NCBI RefSeq assembly: GCF_003355495.1
Contig: NZ_CP031337.1
Span: 3,159,001-3,223,000 of the forward strand
Origin: Crenobacter cavernae
GTDB taxonomy: Bacteria; Pseudomonadota; Gammaproteobacteria; Burkholderiales; Chromobacteriaceae
Length of the DNA: 64,000 nt
Direction of reading: 5' to 3'
Shown here: in pieces, positions 32,239 through 41,343 of the stretch
Position numbering within the stretch: position 1 is the stretch's first letter
Layout: each line of letters begins with the position of its first letter
Made by a program: the position numbers and the translations under genes
Notes under the pieces: generated by a model
Told to the model about the DNA's origin: nothing
What the model saw: the letters and a program-made list of their open reading frames with translations, nothing else
Databases searched by the model: none

Positions 32239-34593
32239 TTACGGCCTCCAGCGTTTCAACAGCAAGGCGTTGCCGACCACCGACACCGAGCTGGCCGCCA
32301 TCGCCGCGCCGGCGATCACCGGGCTCAATAAACCGATAGCCGCCAGCGGGATGCCGAGCACGTTGTAGACGAAGGCGAAGAACAGGTTCTGCCGGATTTT
32401 CGAGAGACTCGCCTGCGACAGCCTGATCGCCGCGACCAGGTGCATCAGGTCGCCGTGCATCAGCGTCACGTCGGCTGTCTTGATCGCGACGTCGGCGCCG
32501 CCGCCCATCGCGAAGCCGACGTCGGCGGCGGCCAGCGCCGGCGCGTCGTTCATGCCGTCGCCGGCCATGCCGACCACCCCGCCCGCCGCCTTCAAGCGCT
32601 CGACCTCGGCCGCCTTGCCCGCCGGCTTCACGCCGGCGACGAAGCGCACGATGCCGCAGCGCGCGGCGACCGCCGCGGCGACCGTCTCGTTGTCGCCGGT
32701 CAGCATCACCACCTCGACGCCCATCGCCATGAGCGCCTTCACCGCCGTCGGCGAGCTGTCGCGCACCGTGTCGGCGATCGCGAACAGCGCAGTCGGCGCG
32801 CCGTCTACCGCCATCGCGAGCACCGTGCGCCCGCCCTCGGCCAACCTTGTGACCTCACCCGCATCGACGCGGCCCACCCAGTCTGGCGCACCGATACGGA
32901 CCTCTCCGACCTCGGCCAAACTTGCCGTCACGCCGGCGCCGACGGTCGCGTCGAAGCCCTCAACTTCGGGCAATACAAGACCCCGCTCGCGTGCGGCAGT
33001 CAATAATGCACGCGCCATCGGGTGTTCCGACCCGGCCTCGGCCGCCGCCGCCCACGCGAGCAGACTCACCTCGTCGAGACCGGAAAGCGGCGCGATGGCG
33101 ACCAGCGCCGGTTCGCCGCGCGTCAGCGTGCCGGTCTTGTCGACGACCAGCGTCGTCAGCCGGCCGGCGGTCTCGAGCGCAGTGGCGGTGCGGAACAGCA
33201 CGCCGTGACGCGCGCCGTTGCCGATGCCGACCATCACCGCGGTCGGCGTCGCCAGCCCCAGCGCGCACGGGCAGGCGATCACCAGCACCGCGACCGCGTG
33301 GATCAGCGCGGCGCTCCAGTCGACGGCGAACAGTCCCGTCGCGACGAAGGTGAACAACGCGACGACGAGCACCGCCGGCACGAACACCGCCGAGAGGCGG
33401 TCGGCCCGGCGCTGGATCGGCGCCTTCGAGCCCTGCGCGTCGGCCACCAGCCTGACGATCTCGGCCAACTGCGTGGCTTGCCCGACGCCGGTCGCGCGCA
33501 CGCGCACGCTGCCTGCGACGTTGGCCGTGCCGGCGAACACCGCGTCGCCCTCGGACTTGTCGACCGGCAGGCTCTCGCCGGTCAGCAAGGACTCGTCGAC
33601 GCTGGCCTTGCCCGACAGCACGACGCCGTCTGCCGGCAGGCTCTCGCCGTGGCGCACCTGCACCACGTCGCCGATAGCGAGGCTGGACACCGGCACCTCG
33701 ACCAGTTCGCCACCGCGCTCGACGCGCGCGACGGTCGGCGCCTGCTTCATCAAGGCGGCGATCGCCTCGCCGGTCCTGCCCTTGGCGCGCGTCTCCAGCA
33801 ACTTGCCGAGGCACACCAGCGTGATCACGCCGGCCGACGCCTCGAAGTACACGTGCCAGTCGTGGCGGCCCGCGAGCCACACGACGCTCGAAAACAGCCA
33901 CGCGATGCTGGTGCCGAGCGCGATCAGCACGTCCATGTTGGCCGAGCCGCCGCGCAACGCGTGCCACGCGCCGCGGTAGAAGCGCGCGCCGGCCCAGAAC
34001 TGCACCGGTGTCGCCAGGGCGAACTGCAGCCAGCGCGGGATGATTTCATGAAAGCCGGCCGCCATGCCGGCCATCTCGACCAGGAACGGCGCGGTCAGGA
34101 TCGCGGCGACGATGAAGACGCGACGCTCGGCCAACCATAGCGCCTGCTTCTCTGCGTCGCGCTCCGTCGCGCCTTCGGCGGCGGTCACGCGCGCGGCGTA
34201 GCCGGCCTTCTTCACCGCGTCCATCAGTTGTTGCGGCGTGACGCTGCCGGCCGGGAAGGAAAAGTGCCCGGTCTCGCTGGCGAAGTTGACCGCCGCCGTC
34301 ACGCCCGGCAAACGCTGCGTGACCTTCTCGATACGCGCCACGCACGACGAGCAGCTCATGCCTTCGATCGCGAGTTCGACCGTTTCATTCGGCACCGAGA
34401 AGCCGGCGCGGGCGACGAGCTCGGCCAACATTGCGACGTCCGGCGCGTCGTCGGCGAGTTCGAGCCGCGCCGACTCGCTGGCGAAGCTGACCGCGGCTTT
34501 CACGCCTCTCTGGCGGTTCAGCACCTTCTCGAGCCTTGTGGCGCAGGCGGCGCAACTCATGCCCGCGATGGGCAGCGTCAGGGCGGTGGTCAT
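32239..34593 (-). CDS. copA: Copper-translocating P-type ATPase
   Basis: 784 residues. Two N-terminal heavy-metal domains (GMSCAAC and GMSCSSC), membrane CPC motif (IACPCALGLATP), phosphorylation site DKTGTLTRG, ATP-binding SEHPMARAL, hinge GDGMNDAPAL and a final YNVLGIPLAA helix. Exports Cu(I) from the cytoplasm. Upstream is a promoter whose spacer is a CsoR-like operator. Confidence 0.95.
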   Translation of the reverse strand: MTTALTLPIAGMSCAACATRLEKVLNRQRGVKAAVSFASESARLELADDAPDVAMLAELVARAGFSVPNETVELAIEGMSCSSCVARIEKVTQRLPGVTAAVNFASETGHFSFPAGSVTPQQLMDAVKKAGYAARVTAAEGATERDAEKQALWLAERRVFIVAAILTAPFLVEMAGMAAGFHEIIPRWLQFALATPVQFWAGARFYRGAWHALRGGSANMDVLIALGTSIAWLFSSVVWLAGRHDWHVYFEASAGVITLVCLGKLLETRAKGRTGEAIAALMKQAPTVARVERGGELVEVPVSSLAIGDVVQVRHGESLPADGVVLSGKASVDESLLTGESLPVDKSEGDAVFAGTANVAGSVRVRATGVGQATQLAEIVRLVADAQGSKAPIQRRADRLSAVFVPAVLVVALFTFVATGLFAVDWSAALIHAVAVLVIACPCALGLATPTAVMVGIGNGARHGVLFRTATALETAGRLTTLVVDKTGTLTRGEPALVAIAPLSGLDEVSLLAWAAAAEAGSEHPMARALLTAARERGLVLPEVEGFDATVGAGVTASLAEVGEVRIGAPDWVGRVDAGEVTRLAEGGRTVLAMAVDGAPTALFAIADTVRDSSPTAVKALMAMGVEVVMLTGDNETVAAAVAARCGIVRFVAGVKPAGKAAEVERLKAAGGVVGMAGDGMNDAPALAAADVGFAMGGGADVAIKTADVTLMHGDLMHLVAAIRLSQASLSKIRQNLFFAFVYNVLGIPLAAIGLLSPVIAGAAMAASSVSVVGNALLLKRWRP

Positions 34594-34622
34594 GGACGGT
34601 CTTTCCTCGAATGTCTGACCCG

Positions 34623-34650
34623 ATTATATACCCCACAAGGGTATATTCAA
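34623..34650 (-). promoter_or_regulatory. copA promoter with CsoR-like operator
   Basis: Minus strand TTGAAT (34650-34645), 16-base spacer, TATAAT (34628-34623). A dyad ATATACCC-N5-GGGTATAT (34626-34646) sits between the boxes, like CsoR operators in front of copper genes. No csoR gene is in the window. Confidence 0.7.
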
Positions 34651-34678
34651 GTGGGCGATACCGGACGCCGTCGGCCAA

Positions 34679-34707
34679 TAAAAAACCGGGCATCTCTCGA
34701 TGCCCGG
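34679..34707 (-). terminator. corA terminator
   Basis: CCGGGCATC-TCTC-GATGCCCGG hairpin followed by a T run on the minus strand. Confidence 0.88.
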
Positions 34708-34731
34708 CAGGGGGAGTGGGGAAACGCCGCT

Positions 34732-35811
34732 TTACAGCCAGCGCCGGCGCCAGAAATACAGGCCGATGCCGGCGCCCACCGCCGCCATCAGCGCCAGCGC
34801 GAACGCGTAGCCGTAGCGCCAGTGCAGTTCGGGCATGTTCTCGAAGTTCATCCCGTAGATGCCGGCGATCAAGGTCAACGGCATGAAGATGATGGTGATC
34901 ACCGTCAGCACGCGCATCTGCACGTTCAGCCGGTGCGACTGCTGCGACAGGTAGACGTCCATCATGCCGGCGACCAGGTCGCGCGACGATTCGAGCGATT
35001 CGATCAGGTGCAGGCTGTGGTCGTAGGCGTCGCGCAGGTAGACGCGCGTCTCGTCGCCGATGAAGGGCAGGTCGTTGCGCGTCAGCGTCAACAGCGCTTC
35101 GCGCAGCGGCAACAGCGCGCGCCTCAACTTCAGCGCGTCGCGCTTGAGGCGGTGAATGCGCTTGATCACCGGCGGCTCGCGGCCGGACAACAGGCTCGTG
35201 TCGGTCGCGTCGACACGGGCGGTGTACGCGTCGAGCACGCCGAAGAAGTCGTCGACGACGGCGTCGATCAGCGAGTAGGCGAGGAAACTCGCGCCGCGCT
35301 CGCGCAACAGGCCGCGCGCGCTCTTGATCCGCTCGCGTATCCCGCCGAACACGCCGAGCGGCCGCGTCTGGAAGGAAATGACGAAGCGCTCGCCGACGAT
35401 CAGATAGACCTGGTTGGCCGACAGCCGCCCGCTGTCGCCGTCGTAGTCGAACACACGCGACGCGAAGAACAGGTAGTGTTCGTACTCTTCGAGCTTGGGG
35501 CGCTGGCGCGCGTTGAGGATGTCCTCGAGCACCAGCGGGTGCAGGCCGAAGCGCCGGCCGATCGCCGCCATCCACGCCGGGTCGGTCAGCCCGTAGACGT
35601 TGAGCCACAGCACCGGCAGCGTCGGCTGGTAGGCGAGCCCAGCGTCGATCGAATGGAACTCGGTCTCCCTGACCTCGCCGGGACCGTATTCGATCAGCGT
35701 GATGAACGGCTCGATGCCGGCGTCCGCGACGGCCGGCGACGCCACCGGCAACAGCGTGCCCGGCGCCTCGCCCAGCGTCGGCACGCGGTCTTTCAGTTCG
35801 GCGTGGCGCAT
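34732..35811 (-). CDS. corA: CorA family magnesium/cobalt transporter
   Basis: 359 residues. Large cytoplasmic helical domain, then two C-terminal membrane helices with the CorA pore signature YGMNFENMPEL between them. The ending YFWRRRWL places basic residues inside. Start MRHAELKDRVPTLGE. Its start lies within two bases of the end of ppx, so both are probably co-transcribed. Confidence 0.94.
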   Translation of the reverse strand: MRHAELKDRVPTLGEAPGTLLPVASPAVADAGIEPFITLIEYGPGEVRETEFHSIDAGLAYQPTLPVLWLNVYGLTDPAWMAAIGRRFGLHPLVLEDILNARQRPKLEEYEHYLFFASRVFDYDGDSGRLSANQVYLIVGERFVISFQTRPLGVFGGIRERIKSARGLLRERGASFLAYSLIDAVVDDFFGVLDAYTARVDATDTSLLSGREPPVIKRIHRLKRDALKLRRALLPLREALLTLTRNDLPFIGDETRVYLRDAYDHSLHLIESLESSRDLVAGMMDVYLSQQSHRLNVQMRVLTVITIIFMPLTLIAGIYGMNFENMPELHWRYGYAFALALMAAVGAGIGLYFWRRRWL

Positions 35812-35812
35812 C

Positions 35813-37299
35813 TCAGTTCCGGCCGATCGCGAGCGCGAAGCCGACCCGCTTCCACTGCGAGACTTCCTGCCTGAACGCGCTGGCGGTCAGCGGGTTGGCC
35901 GACAGCCAGTCCGGGTCGAGCGCCAGCGTGAAGCCCTTGTGCTGCGTACCGAGCGACAATGGCTCGGGCAGCACCGGCTCCTGGCGGCGGCGGCAGAACA
36001 GCACGGCCAGGCGCAGCGCGACGATCGCCTGCCACAGCGGCGGCTCGTCGACCAGCGACTGCATCTTGCCCATGTCGCCGCGGTGGCCGAGCACCAGCGT
36101 CGCCAGCTGCGCCTGCTCGCGCTTGGAGAAGCCCGGCATGTCGGCGTTCTGCAGGATATACGCCGAATGCTTGTGGTAGGCGGTGTGCGCGATGGTCAGC
36201 CCGATCTCGTGCAGCTGAGTCGCCCATTGCAGGCGCTTGAACAACGCAGCGTCGACGTCGGCGCCGACCAGCATGCGGTAGAAACGCTCGGCCAGGCGGC
36301 CGACGCGGCTCGCCTGCTCGACGTCGACGGCGTAGCGCCGCTTGAACAGCGCCACGGTCGAATCGCGCATGTCCTTCTCCCTTTGCCGACCCAGGAGGTC
36401 GTACAGCACGCCGTCGCGCAGCGCGCCGTCGGCGACCGTCATCTTGTCGACGCCCAGCTCCTCGAACACGCCGATCATGATCGCCAGCCCGCCCGGCAGC
36501 ACCGGCACGCGGTCGGCCTTCAGGCCGTTCAGGTCGACGTCCTTGTTCGAACCGAAACGGATCAGCGCGTCGCGCAGCTTTTCCATGCCGGCAAGCGTGA
36601 TGTCGGCGCTGGAAAAATCGTTGATCTCGAGCACGTCGCGCAGCGCGCGCGCGGTGCCCGACGAGCCGACGGCGAGCTGCCATTGATCGGGCGTGTATTC
36701 GAGCGCGATGCGCTGGATCTCGTTGCGTGCGGCGAGCGTCGCGTCTTTGAAGTTGGACTTGGACAGCTTGCCGTCGGGGAAATAGCGCAGGCTGTAGGTC
36801 ACGCAGCCGAGCGGCAGGCTCTCGGTGACGAGCGCCTTGTACTGGCTGCCGATGATGAATTCGGTCGAGCCGCCGCCGATGTCGACCACGAGGCGCTTCT
36901 CGCGCGTGGCGGGCAGGCTGTGCGCGGCGCCGATGTAGATCAGCCGCGCTTCCTCGCGGCCGGCGATGATTTCGATCGGGAAACCGAGCAGCGCCTCGGC
37001 GCGCTCGATGAAGGCCGGCGCGTTCCTGGCGACCCTGAGGGTGTTGGTGCCGACCACGCGCACCTGGCTCGGCGCGAAGCCGCGCAGCCGTTCGCCGAAG
37101 CGCGCCAGCGCGGCGAGCGCCGCTTCCTGCGTCGCGTCGTCGAGGTATTTGTCGGCGGTCAGCCCGCCGCCGAGGCGCACAGTTTCCTTCAGCATATCGA
37201 GGGTGTAGAGCTGGTCTTCGACGACGCGCGAGACCTGCAGGCGGAAGCTGTTCGAGCCGAGGTCGACGGTGGCGAGGACGGGGGCGGGGGCGTTGGCAT
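35813..37299 (-). CDS. ppx: Exopolyphosphatase, with apparent start-region frameshift
   Basis: About 495 residues of Ppx/GppA protein, hydrolysing terminal phosphate from polyphosphate. ASKHA motifs: ATVDLGSNSFRL, TNTLRVARN, VVDIGGGSTEFI, GSSGTARALRD. The C-terminal HD-like region has QLHEIGLTIAHTAYHKHS. The reading frame has no ATG, GTG or TTG between the phoU terminator and the conserved part. The best-placed ATG (37299, after AGAAGGG) is one base out of frame, separated by a CCCCCGCCCCCG tract (37279-37290). One extra C there would give MPTPPAPVLATVDLG. An in-frame TTG at 37348 lies inside the terminator and is unlikely. Sequencing error, slippage or inactivation are all possible. Confidence 0.9.
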
Positions 37300-37334
37300 G
37301 AGGAGTCGCCCTTCTGTATCGGGCTGGAAAAATG

Positions 37335-37364
37335 AAAAAAGGCGGCAACCATGTTACCGCCTTT
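37335..37364 (-). terminator. phoU terminator
   Basis: GGCGGTAAC ... GTTGCCGCC hairpin on the minus strand, then six T. It lies between phoU and ppx, so ppx start candidates upstream of it are unlikely. Confidence 0.75.
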
Positions 37365-37407
37365 CGTCGGCCAGCGTCACCGCCGGCCCATGCCGATGGG
37401 TTCGGGC

Positions 37408-38121
37408 TTACTCGTCGTCCAGCCCCAGCGTCTCGCGCTTCTTCTCGTCGAGCGTGGTGTGGCGGATGTCCTTGCCCTTCACCAGGTAGACGACGTACTC
37501 GGAGATGTTCTTCGAATGGTCGCCGATGCGCTCGATCGCCTTCGCGATGAACAGCGTGTCGATCGACATGCTGATCGTGCGCGGGTCTTCCATCATGAAG
37601 GTGATCAACTGGCGGATCTCGGCGGCGAAGTCCTGGTCGAGCTGCTCGTCCTCCTCGGCCAACTCGAGCGCGGCCTTCGGGTCGAGTCGCGCGAAAGAGT
37701 CGAGCGCGCGGCGCAGCATCGACACCGCGACGTCGGCCATCTTGTTGACCTCGCGGAAACGCGGCACCTGGAAGCGGTCGGACTCGTAGATGATCTTGCC
37801 CATGCGCGCGATCTTCTGCGCCTCGTCGCCGATGCGTTCGAGGTCGGTGATCGTCTTGATGACGGTGATCACCATCCTGAGATCGCTCGCGGCCGGCTGG
37901 CGGCGCGCGATGATGTGCTGGCAGTCGTCGTCGATCGCCACCTCGAGCGCGTTCACCAGCGCGTCCTCGGCGATCACCTTGTCGAAACGGGCCATGTCGC
38001 CCGTCATCAGCGCCTCGACGGCCGACAGGATCTGCTGTTCCACCAGCCCGCCCATCTGCAGCACGCGCGTGCGGATGGTTTCGAGCTCCATGTCGAATTG
38101 CTTGGAGATGTGTTCGGCCAT
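37408..38121 (-). CDS. phoU: Phosphate signalling protein PhoU
   Basis: 237 residues, two similar three-helix PhoU units (QQILSAVEALMTGDMARFDK and AVSMLRRALDSFARLD), with DLERIGDEAQKIARM and IERIGDHSKNISEYVVYL as the paired motifs. Couples phosphate uptake to the PhoR/PhoB system. The pst transport genes are not adjacent; ppx downstream links it to polyphosphate metabolism. Confidence 0.95.
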   Translation of the reverse strand: MAEHISKQFDMELETIRTRVLQMGGLVEQQILSAVEALMTGDMARFDKVIAEDALVNALEVAIDDDCQHIIARRQPAASDLRMVITVIKTITDLERIGDEAQKIARMGKIIYESDRFQVPRFREVNKMADVAVSMLRRALDSFARLDPKAALELAEEDEQLDQDFAAEIRQLITFMMEDPRTISMSIDTLFIAKAIERIGDHSKNISEYVVYLVKGKDIRHTTLDEKKRETLGLDDE

Positions 38122-38203
38122 ATCGCCCCCTTATTGCACAGCCTTGCATGGTAAGGCGCCGGCGTGACAGCCAGATGACACGCCACGGCGCCGCTTTAAC
38201 GTC

Positions 38204-38863
38204 TTATTCTTTGACTTCCACGCCGTCCTGACGGCCGATCAACAGCACGTCGGCGCGGCGCTGTGCGAACAGGCCACAGGTGACGACACCGGCGATCTGG
38301 TTGATGCGGCTCTCGACGTCGACCGGCTGCGTGATGCTCATGCGGTGCACGTCGAGGATGATGTTGCCGTTGTCGGTGACGAAGTCCGGGCGCAGCTCCG
38401 GATGGCCGCCCATGCGGAACAGCTCGCGCGCGACGTAGCTGCGGGCCATCGGGATCACTTCTACCGGCAGCGGGAAGCCGCCGAGCACGTCGACGTACTT
38501 GGCCTCGTCGACGATGCAGACGAACTGGCGGGCGACCGCCGCGACGATCTTCTCGCGCGTCAGCGCGCCGCCGCCGCCCTTGATCATATGCAGGTAGTGG
38601 TTCACCTCGTCGGCGCCGTCGACGTACACGGGGAGTTCGTCGACGGTGTTCAGGTCGTAGACCGGGATGCCGATCGCCTTCAGCCGCGCGGTCGACGCTT
38701 CCGAACTCGATACCGCGCCCTTGATGCGGCCCTTGATCGTCGCGAGCTGGTCGATGAAGAAGTTGACGGTGCTGCCGGTGCCCACGCCGACGATGCTTTC
38801 GTCGGGTACGTACTCGAGGGCTTTCTTCGCCACGGCGAGTTTCAATTGGTCTTGCGTGAGCAT
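38204..38863 (-). CDS. rpiA: Ribose-5-phosphate isomerase A
   Basis: 219 residues from MLTQDQLKLAVAKKA, preceded by GGAGG. Motifs VGVGTGSTVNFFID, DGADEVN, KGGGGALTREKI. Interconverts ribose 5-phosphate and ribulose 5-phosphate in the pentose phosphate pathway. Monocistronic. Confidence 0.96.
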   Translation of the reverse strand: MLTQDQLKLAVAKKALEYVPDESIVGVGTGSTVNFFIDQLATIKGRIKGAVSSSEASTARLKAIGIPVYDLNTVDELPVYVDGADEVNHYLHMIKGGGGALTREKIVAAVARQFVCIVDEAKYVDVLGGFPLPVEVIPMARSYVARELFRMGGHPELRPDFVTDNGNIILDVHRMSITQPVDVESRINQIAGVVTCGLFAQRRADVLLIGRQDGVEVKE

Positions 38864-38944
38864 GGGAACACCTCCATCGGTTTGATTGCTGTTGCCGTTC
38901 ATATTCATTTTATACAAGCGCGTTATTTAACAAGCACGCCGCGC

Positions 38945-39421
38945 TCACGCCTTCTGGATCAGACACACCGCCTGCGCCTCGATCGCCTCCTGGCGGCCGA
39001 GGTAGCCGAGCTTCTCATTGGTCTTGCCCTTGACGTTGACCGAGCCCGCGTCGATGCCGAGGTCTTCGGCGATATTGGCGCGCATCGCGTCGATAAAGGG
39101 CGCGAGTCTGGGCGCCTGCGCGATCAGCGTCGCGTCGACGTTCACCACGCGCCAACCGGCCGCGTTCACGCGCGCCACCGCCTTGCGCAGCAGCACGCGG
39201 CTGTCGGCGCCCTCGAACGCCGGGTCGGTGTCCGGAAACAGGCGGCCGATGTCGCCGAGCGCCGCCGCGCCGAGCACCGCGTCGGTGATCGCGTGGAGCA
39301 GCGCATCGGCGTCGGAATGGCCCAACAAACCTTTATCAAAGGGCAGCGTCACGCCGCCCAGGATCAGCGGCCGGCCTTCTGTCAGCCGGTGCACGTCGTA
39401 GCCTTGTCCGATGCGGAACAT
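38945..39421 (-). CDS. ispF: 2-C-methyl-D-erythritol 2,4-cyclodiphosphate synthase
   Basis: 158 residues. Zinc ligands in GYDVHRL and the HSDADALLHAITDAVLGA motif; FPDTDPAFEGADS also fits. MEP isoprenoid pathway, acting two steps after IspD, encoded just upstream. Confidence 0.97.
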   Translation of the reverse strand: MFRIGQGYDVHRLTEGRPLILGGVTLPFDKGLLGHSDADALLHAITDAVLGAAALGDIGRLFPDTDPAFEGADSRVLLRKAVARVNAAGWRVVNVDATLIAQAPRLAPFIDAMRANIAEDLGIDAGSVNVKGKTNEKLGYLGRQEAIEAQAVCLIQKA

Positions 39422-39437
39422 GGGAATCCTTTGAGTG

Positions 39438-40121
39438 TTAACCGGCCCGCGCCGACAGCAAGGCCTCGGCCAAGCTCAGGTCCTGCGGGTAGGTCACCTT
39501 GAAATTGCCGGCCTCGCCCTCGACGAGACGCGGCGACAAACCCAATCGCTCTATCGCCGACGCCTCGTCGGTGATCTCGGCCAGCGGCGCGGCGGCGAGT
39601 GCCTGTTTGAGCAGGCCGGCGCGGAACATCTGCGGCGTCTGCGCGAGCCACAGGCCGGCGCGCGGCAGCGTGTCGGCGACGCGGCCGTCGGCATCGCCGC
39701 GCTTGACGGTGTCAGGCACCGGCAGCGCCAACAGGCCGCCGACCGGGTCGGACGCCAGCGTGGCTATCAGCCGCGTCAGCGCCGCCTGGCTGATGCCCAC
39801 GCGCGCCGCGTCGTGCACCAGCACCCAGTCGTCGTCGTCGAGCGCAAGTTGGACTAGCCCGCTGGCGACGCTCTCGGCGCGACTCGCGCCGCCGCAACGC
39901 AGCACGGCAAGCCGCTCCAGCGGCCAGACGTAGCGGTCGAACCATTCGTCTTCCGGCGAGATCACCACCGCGACCGCGTCGATCGCCGGGTGCACGAGCA
40001 AGGCGGCTAGCGTGTGCGCGAGCAGCGGTCGCCCTGCCAGCGGCAGGTACTGCTTGGGCACGGCGCTGCCGATGCGGCTGCCCGAGCCGGCGGCCGGCAC
40101 CAGCGCGATATGGCGACTCAC
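39438..40121 (-). CDS. ispD: 2-C-methyl-D-erythritol 4-phosphate cytidylyltransferase
   Basis: 227 residues with a GTG start that overlaps the dnaQ stop (GTGA). CTP-binding PAAGSGSRIGSAVPKQYLPL, then VLVHDAARVGIS and an acidic C-terminus (EGEAGNFKVTYPQDLSLAEAL). MEP pathway; pairs with ispF 16 bases downstream. Confidence 0.96.
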   Translation of the reverse strand: MSRHIALVPAAGSGSRIGSAVPKQYLPLAGRPLLAHTLAALLVHPAIDAVAVVISPEDEWFDRYVWPLERLAVLRCGGASRAESVASGLVQLALDDDDWVLVHDAARVGISQAALTRLIATLASDPVGGLLALPVPDTVKRGDADGRVADTLPRAGLWLAQTPQMFRAGLLKQALAAAPLAEITDEASAIERLGLSPRLVEGEAGNFKVTYPQDLSLAEALLSARAG

Positions 40122-40840
40122 GCGCCCTCCGCGGCCGGCGCTTCGAGCCCGCGCCACACGCAAGATCCCTTGACCGCCTTGTCGAGCGTGTCGAGGTAGG
40201 CCTGGTGCGCGGCCATTTCTTCGTCGCTCGCCTTCAGTACGAGGAGCGGCTTCTTCTCGAACGCAATGCCGGCGAGGCTCCGACCGGTGCCGTCGTCGAC
40301 GTCGACGTCCATCATCAGGCTTTCCTGGCCGCGCGTGAGCGCCAGATAGACCTCGGACAAGAGTTCGCAGTCGATCAGCGCGCCGTGCAGCGTCCGGTTC
40401 GAACGGTCAATCTCGAAGCGGTCGCACAAGGCGTCCAGGCTGTTGCGCTTGCCCGGGAAGGTATCGCGCGCCATGAACAGCGTGTCGATCACGCTGGCGC
40501 ACAGCGCCTTCACCGGCGCGATGCCGAGGCGGTCGAACTCGGCGTTCATGAAGCCGACGTCGAACGGCGCGTTGTGGATGATCAGCTCGGCGTCGCCGAT
40601 GAAGTCGACGATCTCATCGGCGACCTGTTTGAACTTCGGCTTGTCGGCGAGGAAGTCGAGCGAGATGCCGTGCACGCGTTCGGCGTCCGGGTCGATGGCG
40701 CGCTCCGGGTGCATGTAGAGGTGCAGGTGACGGCCGGTGAGCTTGCGGTTCACCATCTCGAGGCCGGCGAATTCGATGATGCGGTGGCCCTCGGCGGGCG
40801 AGAGGCCGGTGGTTTCGGTATCGAGGATGATCTGGCGCAT
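40118..40840 (-). CDS. dnaQ: DNA polymerase III epsilon subunit
   Basis: 240 residues. Proofreading 3'-5' exonuclease with ExoI motif LDTETTGLSP (Asp7, Glu9), IHNAPFDVGFMN and HGALIDCELL. Its stop overlaps the ispD start. The adjacency to rnhA is common in proteobacteria. Confidence 0.96.
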   Translation of the reverse strand: MRQIILDTETTGLSPAEGHRIIEFAGLEMVNRKLTGRHLHLYMHPERAIDPDAERVHGISLDFLADKPKFKQVADEIVDFIGDAELIIHNAPFDVGFMNAEFDRLGIAPVKALCASVIDTLFMARDTFPGKRNSLDALCDRFEIDRSNRTLHGALIDCELLSEVYLALTRGQESLMMDVDVDDGTGRSLAGIAFEKKPLLVLKASDEEMAAHQAYLDTLDKAVKGSCVWRGLEAPAAEGA

Positions 40841-40893
40841 AGGGCTTGCAAGGTTGGCCGAGCGTGTCGCCCGGCGTGTTCAATCGGTGCGGG

Positions 40894-41343
40894 CTATCGA
40901 CCCGCCTGCACGGCGGCGGCGCCCTGATTGGCGAGCTCGTCGGCGCGCTCATTCTCCGGGTGGCCGGCGTGGCCTTTCACCCAGCGCCAGTCGACCTTGT
41001 GGCCGGCTGCCAGCGCGTCGAGCTTCTGCCACAGGTCGGCATTCTTGACCGGTTCCTTGGCGGCGGTCTTCCAGCCGCGCTTCTTCCAGCCGTGAATCCA
41101 CTCGGAGATGCCCTTCTGCACGTACTGCGAGTCGGTGTACACCACCACCTGGCACGAGCGCTTCAGGAGCGCGAGGCCCTCGATGACCGCGGTCATTTCC
41201 ATGCGATTGTTGGTGGTGTTGTCCTCGCCGCCGAACAGCTCTTTTTCCTGCCCCTTGTAACGCAGGATGGCGCCCCATCCGCCGGGGCCGGGGTTGCCCT
41301 TGCAGGCGCCATCGGTAAACAGTTCGACAATGTCTTCAGTCAT
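40894..41343 (-). CDS. rnhA: Ribonuclease HI
   Basis: 149 residues. Catalytic Asp11 (FTDGACKGNPGPGGWG), Glu49 (NRMEM), Asp71 (YTDSQYV) and Asp134 (ENERADELA). Degrades RNA in RNA-DNA hybrids. Its start overlaps the methyltransferase stop (ATGA). Confidence 0.97.
   Translation of the reverse strand: MTEDIVELFTDGACKGNPGPGGWGAILRYKGQEKELFGGEDNTTNNRMEMTAVIEGLALLKRSCQVVVYTDSQYVQKGISEWIHGWKKRGWKTAAKEPVKNADLWQKLDALAAGHKVDWRWVKGHAGHPENERADELANQGAAAVQAGR

Noticed and set aside
35813..38149. Apparent 778-residue phoU-ppx fusion protein
   Set aside because: The 5' part is phoU DNA read in the wrong frame and a terminator lies between; only the ppx part is real.
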